DNA of 64,000 nt, taken from SSF14 sp037045585 (GTDB lineage Bacteria > Actinomycetota > Acidimicrobiia > Acidimicrobiales > Microtrichaceae). This document shows positions 35,984-44,200 of the stretch, one piece after another; position 1 is the stretch's first letter, and each line of letters begins with the position of its first letter. Where the stretch lies: contig JBAOIR010000053.1 in assembly GCA_037045585.1 (NCBI GenBank), forward strand, positions 1 to 64,000. Direction: 5' to 3'. Both the position numbers and the translations under genes were made by a program. A model generated the notes under the pieces. The model worked only from the letters and a program-made list of their open reading frames with translations, did not search any database and was not told the origin of the DNA.

Positions 35984-36445
35984 TTACTGACAGACGGCGC
36001 AGAGGCCGACCAGATCCATCTGGTGGCTCGAGGCCGCGAATCCCCGGGACGCCGCGAGCTTGTTCAGCTCCCGGGTCACACTCGTCTCGACCGATGCCGG
36101 GAGGGTGACGTCCTCGACGGCCCCGCACGACGAGCAGATCAGGTGATGGTGATGGTGTCCGCTCAGCTCCTCGGACAGCTCGAAGCGGGCGAATTCGTCC
36201 TTGGTCACGATGCGGTGGACGATGCCGGCCAGTTCGAGAATGGCGAGGTTCCGGTACACCGAACTCTGGGCGAGTCCTCGGTCCTGATCCAACACGTCGG
36301 GGATCGACACCGGTTGTGGCGCGGCCGCCAGGATGTCGACGAGCTCTCGTCGGCGGGTGGGGTAGGTGTGGCCCAGCGCTCGCAGACGAGACGCCGCAGC
36401 GGCGTGGAGGTCGGATGGGGGTTCGGTCGATGCGTGTCGGGCCAT
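35984..36445 (-). CDS. Fur-family metal regulator (probably Zur-like)
   Basis: Intact, 153 residues. Winged HTH (ISIPDVLDQDRGLAQSSVYR, then NLAILELAGIVHRIV), metal site HHHHHLICSSCGAVEDV, and a second CxxC near the end (LVGLCAVCQ) forming the structural zinc site. Same strand as the importer, 104 bp upstream of it, so it is the obvious regulator. Zn versus Mn/Fe specificity is inferred from context. Confidence 0.9.
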   Translation of the reverse strand: MARHASTEPPSDLHAAAASRLRALGHTYPTRRRELVDILAAAPQPVSIPDVLDQDRGLAQSSVYRNLAILELAGIVHRIVTKDEFARFELSEELSGHHHHHLICSSCGAVEDVTLPASVETSVTRELNKLAASRGFAASSHQMDLVGLCAVCQ

Positions 36446-36560
36446 GGCGGATCGGTTCCCTCACGTTGGCCGCAGACCGCGGCGGAACTGACCCACCCTA
36501 CCAATCCGTGAGAACCGTTCCTGGCCCCGGCCGGCGCCTGGGCTCGGCCCTCCAGCCGGC

Positions 36561-36592
36561 CTCAGCGCAGAACGGCCTCAGCGCAGTACGGC
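36561..36592. repeat. 16-bp tandem duplication at the end of the PhyH gene
   Basis: CTCAGCGCAGAACGGC followed directly by CTCAGCGCAGTACGGC (one mismatch). The stop codon lies in the inner copy and the outer copy is just downstream. The rest of the 36446-36577 gap shows nothing else. Confidence 0.8.
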
Positions 36593-37393
36593 CTCGACCA
36601 GCCCGAGTTGCGCAGCGACCTCGCGGAGCGGCGTTCCGGGCTCGATGGCGTCGAACCCCGGCTTCGGCGGTGCGCCGGGTTTGGGACGCACCACGGCGTC
36701 GTCGCCGCAGTAGCGGATCGACAGGGCCCGGCGGGTCGTCGCCGTTGCGTTACCGCTCGCGGCGTGCAGCGTGCGAGCGTGATGGATCGTCAGATCACCG
36801 ACCTCGAGGTCGTAGCCGACGGTCGAGGGGTGGTCGATCGTGTGGTCGGGCGGCGCGTCGCCGTCGGTGCCGGGGATCGGGTCGTCGGTGACGAAGAGGG
36901 TCGGGCGATAGCGCCGTTCGGTGGCGTGGGACCCGGGCATGAAACGCAACGCTCCGGCCGACAGCGGCGCCGGGTCGAGCGGCACCCACATCGTCGCGAG
37001 CTGACGGCCCTCCACGTGGAAGTAGCCGTCGTCGGTGTGCCACTTCGTGGAGACCTCCGAACCGGGCTCCTTGACCAGGACGCTGTCCTCGTAGAGCCAC
37101 ACCCGTTCGCTCCGCAGGACCGCCGCCGCGAGCGCCGGCAGGATGCCCTCGGTCGCCAGCGCCTCGAACGCCGGGTGGGTGCGCCAGTGGTCGACACCGG
37201 CGCGGAATCGGGCGCCACCGGAGTCACCGGCGAGCGCGCTCAGGTCGGCGAGCTCCGCTGACGGCAGGGCGTCCACGGCGGCACTCGCCGCTGCCAGCGT
37301 GTCAGCCGACACGACGGAACGGAGTACGCAGAACCCGTCGCGCCAGAACTGTTCGGCCGCCTCGGCCCCGGTATCGATCGCCCGTGTCGACAT
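36578..37393 (-). CDS. Phytanoyl-CoA dioxygenase (PhyH) family protein
   Basis: About 271 residues, Fe(II)/2-oxoglutarate dioxygenase fold. Iron ligands: HTDDGYFH gives the His-x-Asp pair and LTIHHARTLHAASGNAT the distal His; the 2-OG-binding Arg is in RRALSIRYCGDD. ATG 37393 (MSTRAIDTGAEAAEQFWRDG) fits the family N-terminus. Substrate unknown; family members hydroxylate lipids or natural products. Divergent from the epimerase gene. Confidence 0.87.
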   Translation of the reverse strand: MSTRAIDTGAEAAEQFWRDGFCVLRSVVSADTLAAASAAVDALPSAELADLSALAGDSGGARFRAGVDHWRTHPAFEALATEGILPALAAAVLRSERVWLYEDSVLVKEPGSEVSTKWHTDDGYFHVEGRQLATMWVPLDPAPLSAGALRFMPGSHATERRYRPTLFVTDDPIPGTDGDAPPDHTIDHPSTVGYDLEVGDLTIHHARTLHAASGNATATTRRALSIRYCGDDAVVRPKPGAPPKPGFDAIEPGTPLREVAAQLGLVEAVLR

Positions 37394-37526
37394 CCCCCGA
37401 AACCTAGTTGCGCTGTCGGCGAGGATCCGAACCATCGGGACGTCGGGACTCTGGGCAGGTCGACCGGTTCGGTCCTCGGCTCCCATCAGCTTCGTCGATT
37501 CCGGTTTCGGGTCGTAGGTTGCGGTG

Positions 37527-38978
37527 ATGAGGATCCTCGTCATGGGCGCTACCGGGTACATCGGCGGTCGCCTTGTGCCTCGCCTCGTCGGGGCGGGCCA
37601 CGACGTCCGATGCCTCACACGCCGACCGGCGACGTTGGTCGGCGTGGTGTGGGCGGACTCGGTGGAGATCGCCCGCGGCGACGCGCTCGACCGCGCCAGC
37701 CTCGACGAGGCGATGAGCGGTGTCGACGTCGTCTACTACCTCGTGCATTCGATCGGGAGCGGGACGCACTTCGAGGACACCGACCGCCTCGCGGCGACCA
37801 ACACCGCCGCGGCGGCTGCGGCAGCGGGGGTCGGTCGCATCGTGTACCTGGGCGGACTGGTGCCGGAGGGCGAGACGGCGTCGCCGCACCTGGCGTCACG
37901 TGCCGAGGTGGGCCAGATCCTGCTCGACGGGCCCGTGCCCGCCGTCGTGTTGCAGGCCGGCGTGATCATCGGCAGCGGATCGGCATCGTTCGAGATGCTC
38001 CGCTACCTGACCGAGCGGCTCCCGATCATGGTCACGCCTCGTTGGGTGCGCTCGCTCGTGCAACCGATCGCTGTTCGCGACGTACTCCGCTACCTCGTGG
38101 GTTCGATCGAGCTCGACCCGACCACGAACCGACGCTTCGACATCGGCGGGCCCGACGTCGTCTCCTACCGCGAGATGATGCAGCGCTACGCAGCGGTCGC
38201 CGGCCTGACCCACCGGGTGATCATCCCGGTGCCGGTCCTGACGCCGCGGCTCTCGAGCCACTGGGTCAACGTGGTGACGCCCGTGCCGAAGGCGATCGCC
38301 CAGCCGCTGATCGAGTCGCTGCGCAACAACGCCGTCACCCACGAGCACGACATCGAGGACCTGATCCCTTTCGCGTTGTGCCCGTTCGACGAGGCCGTCC
38401 GCCTTGCTCTGCAGAGCGTGCGGAACGCCGAGGTCGTCACCCGCTGGTCGGGTGCGGAGTGGCCGGGTGCTCCGAGCGACCCCATGCCGACCGATCCGGA
38501 CTGGAGCGGCGGCACCGTGTACCGCGACGACCGCGAGGTGCCCCTCGACGCCACGACCGATGACGTGTGGCGGGCGGTCGAGGGAATCGGAGGCGACCGC
38601 GGTTGGTACTCGTTCCCGCTGGCGTGGGCCGTGCGGGGACTGCTCGATCGGTTGGCCGGGGGTGTGGGGCTGCGACGCGGCCGACGCGATCCCGATCGAC
38701 TTCGGGTCGGCGAGCCCGTCGACTTCTGGCGGGTCGAAGCGTTGGAGCGGCCGCACCTGCTCCGCCTCCGCGCCGAGATGAAGTTGCCTGGCGAGGCGTG
38801 GCTCGAGTTCTCGATCCGCGAGGACACCGGCCGGCCCGTCCTGCACCAGCGGGCGATGTTCATCCCGCGCGGCTTGGCCGGGCACATCTACTGGTGGTCG
38901 GTGGCGCCGTTCCACGGGATCGTGTTCGGTTCGATGATCCGGAACCTGGCAGCGGCGGCGGAGGCCGAGTCGGCGTAG
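37527..38978 (+). CDS. NAD(P)-binding epimerase-like / DUF2867 fusion
   Basis: Intact, 483 residues. N-terminal Rossmann domain (ILVMGATGYIGGRLVPRLVG) of the YbjT/atypical SDR type, with VYYLVHSIGSGTHFEDTDRL and RIVYLGGLVPEG. The C-terminal domain (about residues 325-480) is DUF2867, an SRPBCC-like lipid-binding fold: DDVWRAVEGIGGDRGWYSFP, EMKLPGEAWLEF and HIYWWSVAPFHGIVFGSM. Such fusions are common in actinobacteria; function unknown, probably envelope lipid or quinone-linked. Confidence 0.87.
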   Translation: MRILVMGATGYIGGRLVPRLVGAGHDVRCLTRRPATLVGVVWADSVEIARGDALDRASLDEAMSGVDVVYYLVHSIGSGTHFEDTDRLAATNTAAAAAAAGVGRIVYLGGLVPEGETASPHLASRAEVGQILLDGPVPAVVLQAGVIIGSGSASFEMLRYLTERLPIMVTPRWVRSLVQPIAVRDVLRYLVGSIELDPTTNRRFDIGGPDVVSYREMMQRYAAVAGLTHRVIIPVPVLTPRLSSHWVNVVTPVPKAIAQPLIESLRNNAVTHEHDIEDLIPFALCPFDEAVRLALQSVRNAEVVTRWSGAEWPGAPSDPMPTDPDWSGGTVYRDDREVPLDATTDDVWRAVEGIGGDRGWYSFPLAWAVRGLLDRLAGGVGLRRGRRDPDRLRVGEPVDFWRVEALERPHLLRLRAEMKLPGEAWLEFSIREDTGRPVLHQRAMFIPRGLAGHIYWWSVAPFHGIVFGSMIRNLAAAAEAESA

Positions 38979-39007
38979 GCCGAGTCGGCGTAGGTCGAGT
39001 CGGCCAG
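38964..39007. repeat. 15-bp tandem repeat containing stop codons
   Basis: GCCGAGTCGGCGTAG at 38964-38978 and again at 38979-38993, then a partial, diverged third copy. The unit includes the stop codon of the epimerase gene, so the repeat creates two in-frame stops in series. Confidence 0.85.
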
Positions 39008-39044
39008 CGCCGGAGGCGTCACTCGGTCTTGTGGTGCGGGGCGT

Positions 39045-39608
39045 TCAGAGGTCGTCGAGCCAGATGGGTGACTGATCGAGCAGGTAACGGCTGACGTCGA
39101 GGCAGCCATCGAGCGCCGAGCACAGATCCTCGGTGTCCATGAAGATCTGAGCGAGCGCGACGTCGATGCGGGCGATGACCGTGAGGCTCCGCTCGGCAGG
39201 GTCGGTGACCGACGCGAACGAGTCGATCGCCGACACCTCGAGGGGCAGGTCGGGGCCACCGATGCCGGCCAGCTCGGTGGCGAGCACCAGCAGGTCGGGG
39301 CAGTGGGGGAGCGGCGGCATCGACCACGTGAAGTTGAGGGGGAACGCCAGCGGGGAGTCGGGTTCGTCGTCCTCGGGAAGGTCGATCACGAGGTCTTCGA
39401 ACGCCAGCACGACACGGGGGTCGACCTCGAGGGAGAGGTGCAGGTCGAGCGGGCCGCCGCACGCCTCCTCGGGGTGCAGATCGACCTCCCACGCCTGCCG
39501 CATCGAGTACGTCTCGACGAAATGCCGTTCGTCGTGGACGTGGAAACCGTGCCGGGTTGCGTGATCTTTCAAGTCGGCGATGAAGCCGGGGACATCGATG
39601 ACTGCCAT
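39045..39608 (-). CDS. Conserved hypothetical protein
   Basis: Intact, 187 residues from ATG 39608 (MAVIDVPGFIADLKDHATRH). Acidic, no signal peptide or TM. Recognisable blocks are LHPEEACGGPLDLHLSLEVD and LDVSRYLLDQSPIWL. I recognise no named domain; compare actinobacterial proteins of unknown function around 180-190 residues. Divergent from the IMPase gene, 53 bp apart. Confidence 0.7.
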   Translation of the reverse strand: MAVIDVPGFIADLKDHATRHGFHVHDERHFVETYSMRQAWEVDLHPEEACGGPLDLHLSLEVDPRVVLAFEDLVIDLPEDDEPDSPLAFPLNFTWSMPPLPHCPDLLVLATELAGIGGPDLPLEVSAIDSFASVTDPAERSLTVIARIDVALAQIFMDTEDLCSALDGCLDVSRYLLDQSPIWLDDL

Positions 39609-39661
39609 TCGCAACAGCCTGCCATCTCAGCCATACCGGGGCGAGCCAGTACCGTGTCGCG

Positions 39662-40405
39662 GTGGACGTCACCTCGACCTGGGCGCTGTTCGACGAGGTC
39701 GCCGCGGCGGTGCGCCACCGGCTCGTGTCGTCGGACCTCGTCGCCGCCGGGTCCCGGGCCGGCCAGTACCAGCTCGACCTCGATGCCGACGCCGTCGTGG
39801 TGGAGATGCTGACGGCCGCCGGATACGGCGTGATGTCGGAGGAGTCCGGCCGCCATCACCCCGATCGGGCCGTGTGCGTCGTCGTCGATCCGGTCGACGG
39901 TTCGACCAACGCGTCCCGTGGACTCCCGTGCTGGGCGACCAGCCTGTGCGCCGTCGACGCCGACGGTCCGTGGGTGGCGACCGTCGTCGACCACTCCCGC
40001 GACGTCACCTATCGCGCTGCTCGTGGCAGGGGCGCGTCGCGTTCGGTCGGGGACCGGCCACCGAGGCCCATCGCGGTCGCCCCGCCGGTGGCGCTGTCCG
40101 ACGCGATCGTCGCGCTCAACGGGTGGTCGAACGATCGTCCCCGGACCCGGCAGTACCGTGCGCTCGGCGCCGCCGCGATCGAGCTGTGCCTCGTCGCCGA
40201 CGGCTCGTTCGACGGGTACGTCAACCTCGACGGGGACTCCCACGGCCCGTGGGACTACCTCGGTGCGCTCCTCGTGCTGCGAGAAGCCGGGGGTGTGGCC
40301 GCTGACAAGCGCGGACGCGACCTCGTCTCGGTCGACCACTCCGCCCGACGCTGCATCGTTGCTGGCTCCGATGAAGCGCTCATCACTGCGATGATGTCGG
40401 CATGA
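39662..40405 (+). CDS. Inositol-monophosphatase-family phosphatase
   Basis: Intact, 247 residues, GTG start. Metal motifs SEESGRHHP, VVVDPVDGSTNASRGLP and C-terminal DGDSHGPWDYLGALLVLREA. Possible substrates are inositol phosphate, histidinol phosphate or PAP. It overlaps the NUDIX gene by 4 bp (ATGA), so they are co-translated. Confidence 0.88.
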   Translation: MDVTSTWALFDEVAAAVRHRLVSSDLVAAGSRAGQYQLDLDADAVVVEMLTAAGYGVMSEESGRHHPDRAVCVVVDPVDGSTNASRGLPCWATSLCAVDADGPWVATVVDHSRDVTYRAARGRGASRSVGDRPPRPIAVAPPVALSDAIVALNGWSNDRPRTRQYRALGAAAIELCLVADGSFDGYVNLDGDSHGPWDYLGALLVLREAGGVAADKRGRDLVSVDHSARRCIVAGSDEALITAMMSA

Positions 40406-40896
40406 GTTCGCGTTCGGGCGGAGCACAACTCGCCGGCCTCAAGCTGTACGGCCGGATGCCGCCGCTCATGCGGCAGCGGTTCGTGCGCGCCGTCAAGCCG
40501 TCGTTCACCGTCGGCACGATGTCGGTGGTCACCAAGCCCGACGGCGCGATCCTCCTCGTGCGACACAGCTACCTGGCGAACTGGAGCTTCCCCGGGGGCC
40601 TGTTGAACCGTCGTGAGCTGCCGTCGGTCGGTGCCGCCCGTGAGACGCGCGAGGAAGTCGGGATCCGCATCGAGCTGGCGGGCGAACCCGCCGTCGTCGT
40701 CGACCCGTACAAGCAGGTCGTGCGCGTGATCTACCGCGCCGCCCTCGCCGAGGGGGTCAGCCCCGACGACGCGCATCCGGCATCGGCGGAGATCGTCGAG
40801 GTCGGCTGGTTCCAGCCCGACGCCATCGGGGCGATGTCGCCGGAGTCGGCCGACGCCCTCGCCGCGCTCGTGCGCTGCGAGCGCCGCGGTCGCTGA
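40402..40896 (+). CDS. NUDIX hydrolase
   Basis: Intact, 164 residues. Complete Nudix box GGLLNRRELPSVGAARETRE followed by EVGI. Hydrolyses a nucleoside diphosphate linked to another group; substrate unknown. Coupled to the IMPase-like gene. A 19-bp-stem hairpin begins 9 nt after the stop. Confidence 0.88.
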   Translation: MSSRSGGAQLAGLKLYGRMPPLMRQRFVRAVKPSFTVGTMSVVTKPDGAILLVRHSYLANWSFPGGLLNRRELPSVGAARETREEVGIRIELAGEPAVVVDPYKQVVRVIYRAALAEGVSPDDAHPASAEIVEVGWFQPDAIGAMSPESADALAALVRCERRGR

Positions 40897-40904
40897 CCCC
40901 ACCG

Positions 40905-40953
40905 GTTCTGTCCCGCGAAGGGATGCAGAACGCTTCCCTTCGCGGGACAGAAC
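40905..40953. terminator. 19-bp-stem hairpin terminator (GTTCTGTCCCGCGA family)
   Basis: GTTCTGTCCCGCGAAGGGA and its exact complement around an 11-nt loop. No T-run follows. It lies between the NUDIX gene and tRNA-Val and shares 14 nt with the hairpin at 29327. Confidence 0.8.
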
Positions 40954-41005
40954 GTCTTCGCTGGCGGGCGGGCCGCGCCGGTAGCATGGCGGCTCCGCAT
41001 CGTCG

Positions 41006-41079
41006 GGGCGCATAGCTCAGTTGGCTAGAGCATCTGGTTTACATCCAGAGGGTCGGGGGTTCGAGTCCCTCTGCGCCCA
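41006..41079 (+). tRNA. tRNA-Val (TAC)
   Basis: 74-nt cloverleaf: acceptor GGGCGCA/TGCGCCC, D arm GCTC/GAGC, anticodon stem TCTGG/CCAGA with loop TTTACAT, T arm GGGGG/TCCCT region with TTCGAGT. Anticodon TAC. CCA is not encoded. Sits at the left edge of the accessory island. Confidence 0.95.
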
Positions 41080-41176
41080 CTTCGTCGAACCCTCGTCTCG
41101 ATGTTCAAGCCCTCAAACCTGCTGGCTGCCTCCTAGGGGCACCGTCGGGAGAGCGACATCGCACGGGCTCGGGATC

Positions 41177-41201
41177 GGCCTCCCGCGACGCGCGGGTGGC
41201 C
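41177..41201. promoter_or_regulatory. Inverted repeat upstream of STAND NTPase gene
   Basis: GGCCTCCCGCG and CGCGGGTGGCC (11-bp arms, one mismatch, 3-nt loop), 98 nt after tRNA-Val and 75 bp before the STAND start. It could terminate the tRNA transcript or control the island gene. Confidence 0.5.
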
Positions 41202-41276
41202 GTGTCGCGAGCGAAGCGTCCCGATTCGGTCACGCGACGCGCGACGATGGTGACGACGGCGAGGGCTGAGACTTCG

Positions 41277-44200
41277 ATGGCAGGCACCGAGAACGAGGAG
41301 ACGACCGACCCCGACGACCCGCAGGGCGGCGCGCCGGCGGACGAGCCACCGTCGGGCTCGAGCCCGTACTCCACGGGCGGTGGCGGGGTCACCTTCGAAC
41401 GCAAGGTCGCGGTCACGTATCTGGCGCGTCTCCTGACCGGCGACGGCGCCGCTGAACTTGGCGATGGCCGTCAGATCGTGAGCGTGCGGTTCCAGCAGGC
41501 CCCCGAGCACCCTGTCGACGACCTTGTCGTCTTCGCCGCTCGGGAGGACGAAGCCGACGCCTCCCTCGTCCTCGCGCTTGGCATGCGGCGGTCGCCCAAC
41601 ATCGTGCAGAGCGACGAGACGACGACGAAGCTCATCACGGACTTCGTCGAAGGTGTCATCAACGCGCCGGCAGGCGGGCCGGAACACCGATTCGCCCTCG
41701 TCGTCGCAGGGCAGCAACAACACGCAGAACAGCTCGCCGTGCTCGCCGACGTTGCGGCGAACCAGATGAACGCGACCGAATACTTCGATCTCGTGCGTAC
41801 GCCGCTGCGCTACTCGCAAGATATTCGGGGGCGTCTCGATCAGGTCGAAGGTCTCGTCAAGAAGGCGCTCATCAAGCACGGCACTGCCGATCCAGACGAT
41901 GCATTGGTGCAGCAGCGCACCTGGGAACTCCTTTCACGGCTGACGGTGTTGATGCCGCGTCTCGAGGCGCCCGACGAGACGGACTGGGCGAACCTCGTCA
42001 ACGCGCTCGTTCCCGTCGCGCGGGCCGCGATCTCAACGGTGCGATCGCGCTGCGTGATCGGCTCGCAACACTCGCAGCGGACTACTCGCCGACGGCCGCG
42101 ACCATTGACCTCTCCTTGCTGCGCCGTGACGCCCACACGACGCTCGACGCGACGGTTCCGCGTCACCGCAAAGGCTGGGAGGCGCTGGCGCACCTGCACG
42201 ACCGGGCCGTGGCGTCAGTGCGCGACGCCATCACGTCGGGCGATGGCCAGCGCACGCTGCACCTTGATCGCGATGACGCGGCGGAGGCGTTGCTCGCGCT
42301 CGCGACGACGGGCAACGCCGTCGTTGCGCATGGTGATTCTGGTGTTGGCAAGAGCGCGCTCGTCCTTCTCGCCGCGACATCGGCGGCCGCGACGGACCCT
42401 GACGCCACGCAAGTGCTGTGCATCAACCTGCGCGACCTTCCCGCAACGACCCTCGAGTTCGAGTCGATCCTCGAGGTGCCCCTCGCTGGACCGCTTTCCG
42501 AGCTGAGCGCACCGCGCCGGCTGCTCATCATCGACGGCGCCGACGCCGTTGCCGAGGGAAGACAGCAATCGCTGCGGTATCTCGTCGACGCGGCGCATGA
42601 GGCCGGGCTCGGTGTCGTGGCCGTGAGCGCCACCGACTACCAGCAAGTCGTTCACGACGCGCTCGGCACTCGGTTCGCCGAAGTCGTCGAGTATGGTGTG
42701 CCGGACCTGAACGACGCGCAGATCGAGACGGTTGTCTCTGTCTTCCCGGAGTTGACGAACCTCGCGGCGAATGCCCGCTCGCGCGATCTCCTGCGACGAC
42801 CCGTGGTGATCGACCTGCTCGTGCGAAGCGGCGTCACGGGTGTTCCATTGAGCGATGCCGACGCCATGCGTCAGGTCTGGGCGGGTCTCGTTCGCCGGCA
42901 CGAGCTGACGGATCGTGGTATGCCCGATGCTCGCGAGTTCGCGCTGTTGCAGCTCGGTGGTTTCGCACTGTCGGGCGGCGACGCGCTCGACGTTGCAGCA
43001 GACCTGGATGCCGAAGCACTCGATGGGCTGCGCCGCGATGGCTTGCTTCGCGCGTCCGCCGACAACGAGTGGCAGATCCTTCCCGAGTTCGCGCATGACG
43101 AGATCCGTCGGTACGCGGTTTCGCGGGTGTTGCTTGTCAACGGCGATCCTGCCGGAGCACTTCTTGCCGCGGGCGCACCACGCTGGGCGCTTCCGGCTGC
43201 ACGTCTCGCGTGTCAGGCACACCTTGCCGGTGCCGATCGCCCCCACAATCCGCTGCACGGGCGCCTCGCGCGAATGCAGGCTGCGTTCGATGCTCTTGTT
43301 GACGCGGGGCACGGCGCGCGCTGGGGAGACGTACCGGCGGAGGCACTGCTCACCATCGGCGATCCCGCGCCGCTGCTCGCCGACGCGTGGGACGACCTGC
43401 GCGCTGATGAAGGCGCGGGGTTGAAGCGCCTCGCCCGCCTGCTCGATCAGCGCCACCGTCGAGATGCCGTCGTCGATGCCGTCGTCATAGAACCGATCAT
43501 CACGTTGCTCCTGGACGATCCGACCCCGTGGTGGTCGGGCGACTACGTCGCGAAGATGCTGCGCGAGTGGTTGCATGCGCTCGTCATGACGAACACCATC
43601 GCGGGTCATCCGATGCGCATTCGCCTGCGCGAACGACTGGTCGCCGCCTGCGATGCCGGCGATGCACGATTGGTTCGGGAACGCGAGGGAGCTGCTGCGA
43701 GACGAGCGGCGCGGACACCGGAGGAGATCGAGGAAGAGCGCGAGCGTGTGGAGCGCAATCATGCGCTTTTCACCGCCATTGGCCATGGCGGGCGCGAGCG
43801 ACGCCAACGCCCGGAAGTGCCGCAAGAGATCACCGATGACACCGTGCTCGAACTGCTCGCGCTGCTCGGTCCCGATCTCGGCGACGACGGCGAGCGCATC
43901 CTGCGCCGCGTGGCCGCGGACGCGCCGTGGCACTTCGCTCCCGCGGTCGAGGAAGTCCTGACGGGTCGAGCACTCGCGAGTTACGGCCAGGGGCTCCTCG
44001 CCGATCTGACCGAGGCGTACTACCTCGACGAGGAGGACGACGGCGGTTCCGGGCTCATGGATGACGGCATCCGCAATCACCACACGCGCGGGCTCATTAC
44101 GCCGTTGCATGCGTGGTACCGCGGGCCGTTCATGCCCCTATTCCAGACGGACCTCCGCCGCGGCGTCGCCGTCCTCAACCGCATGCTCAATCACGCGGCG

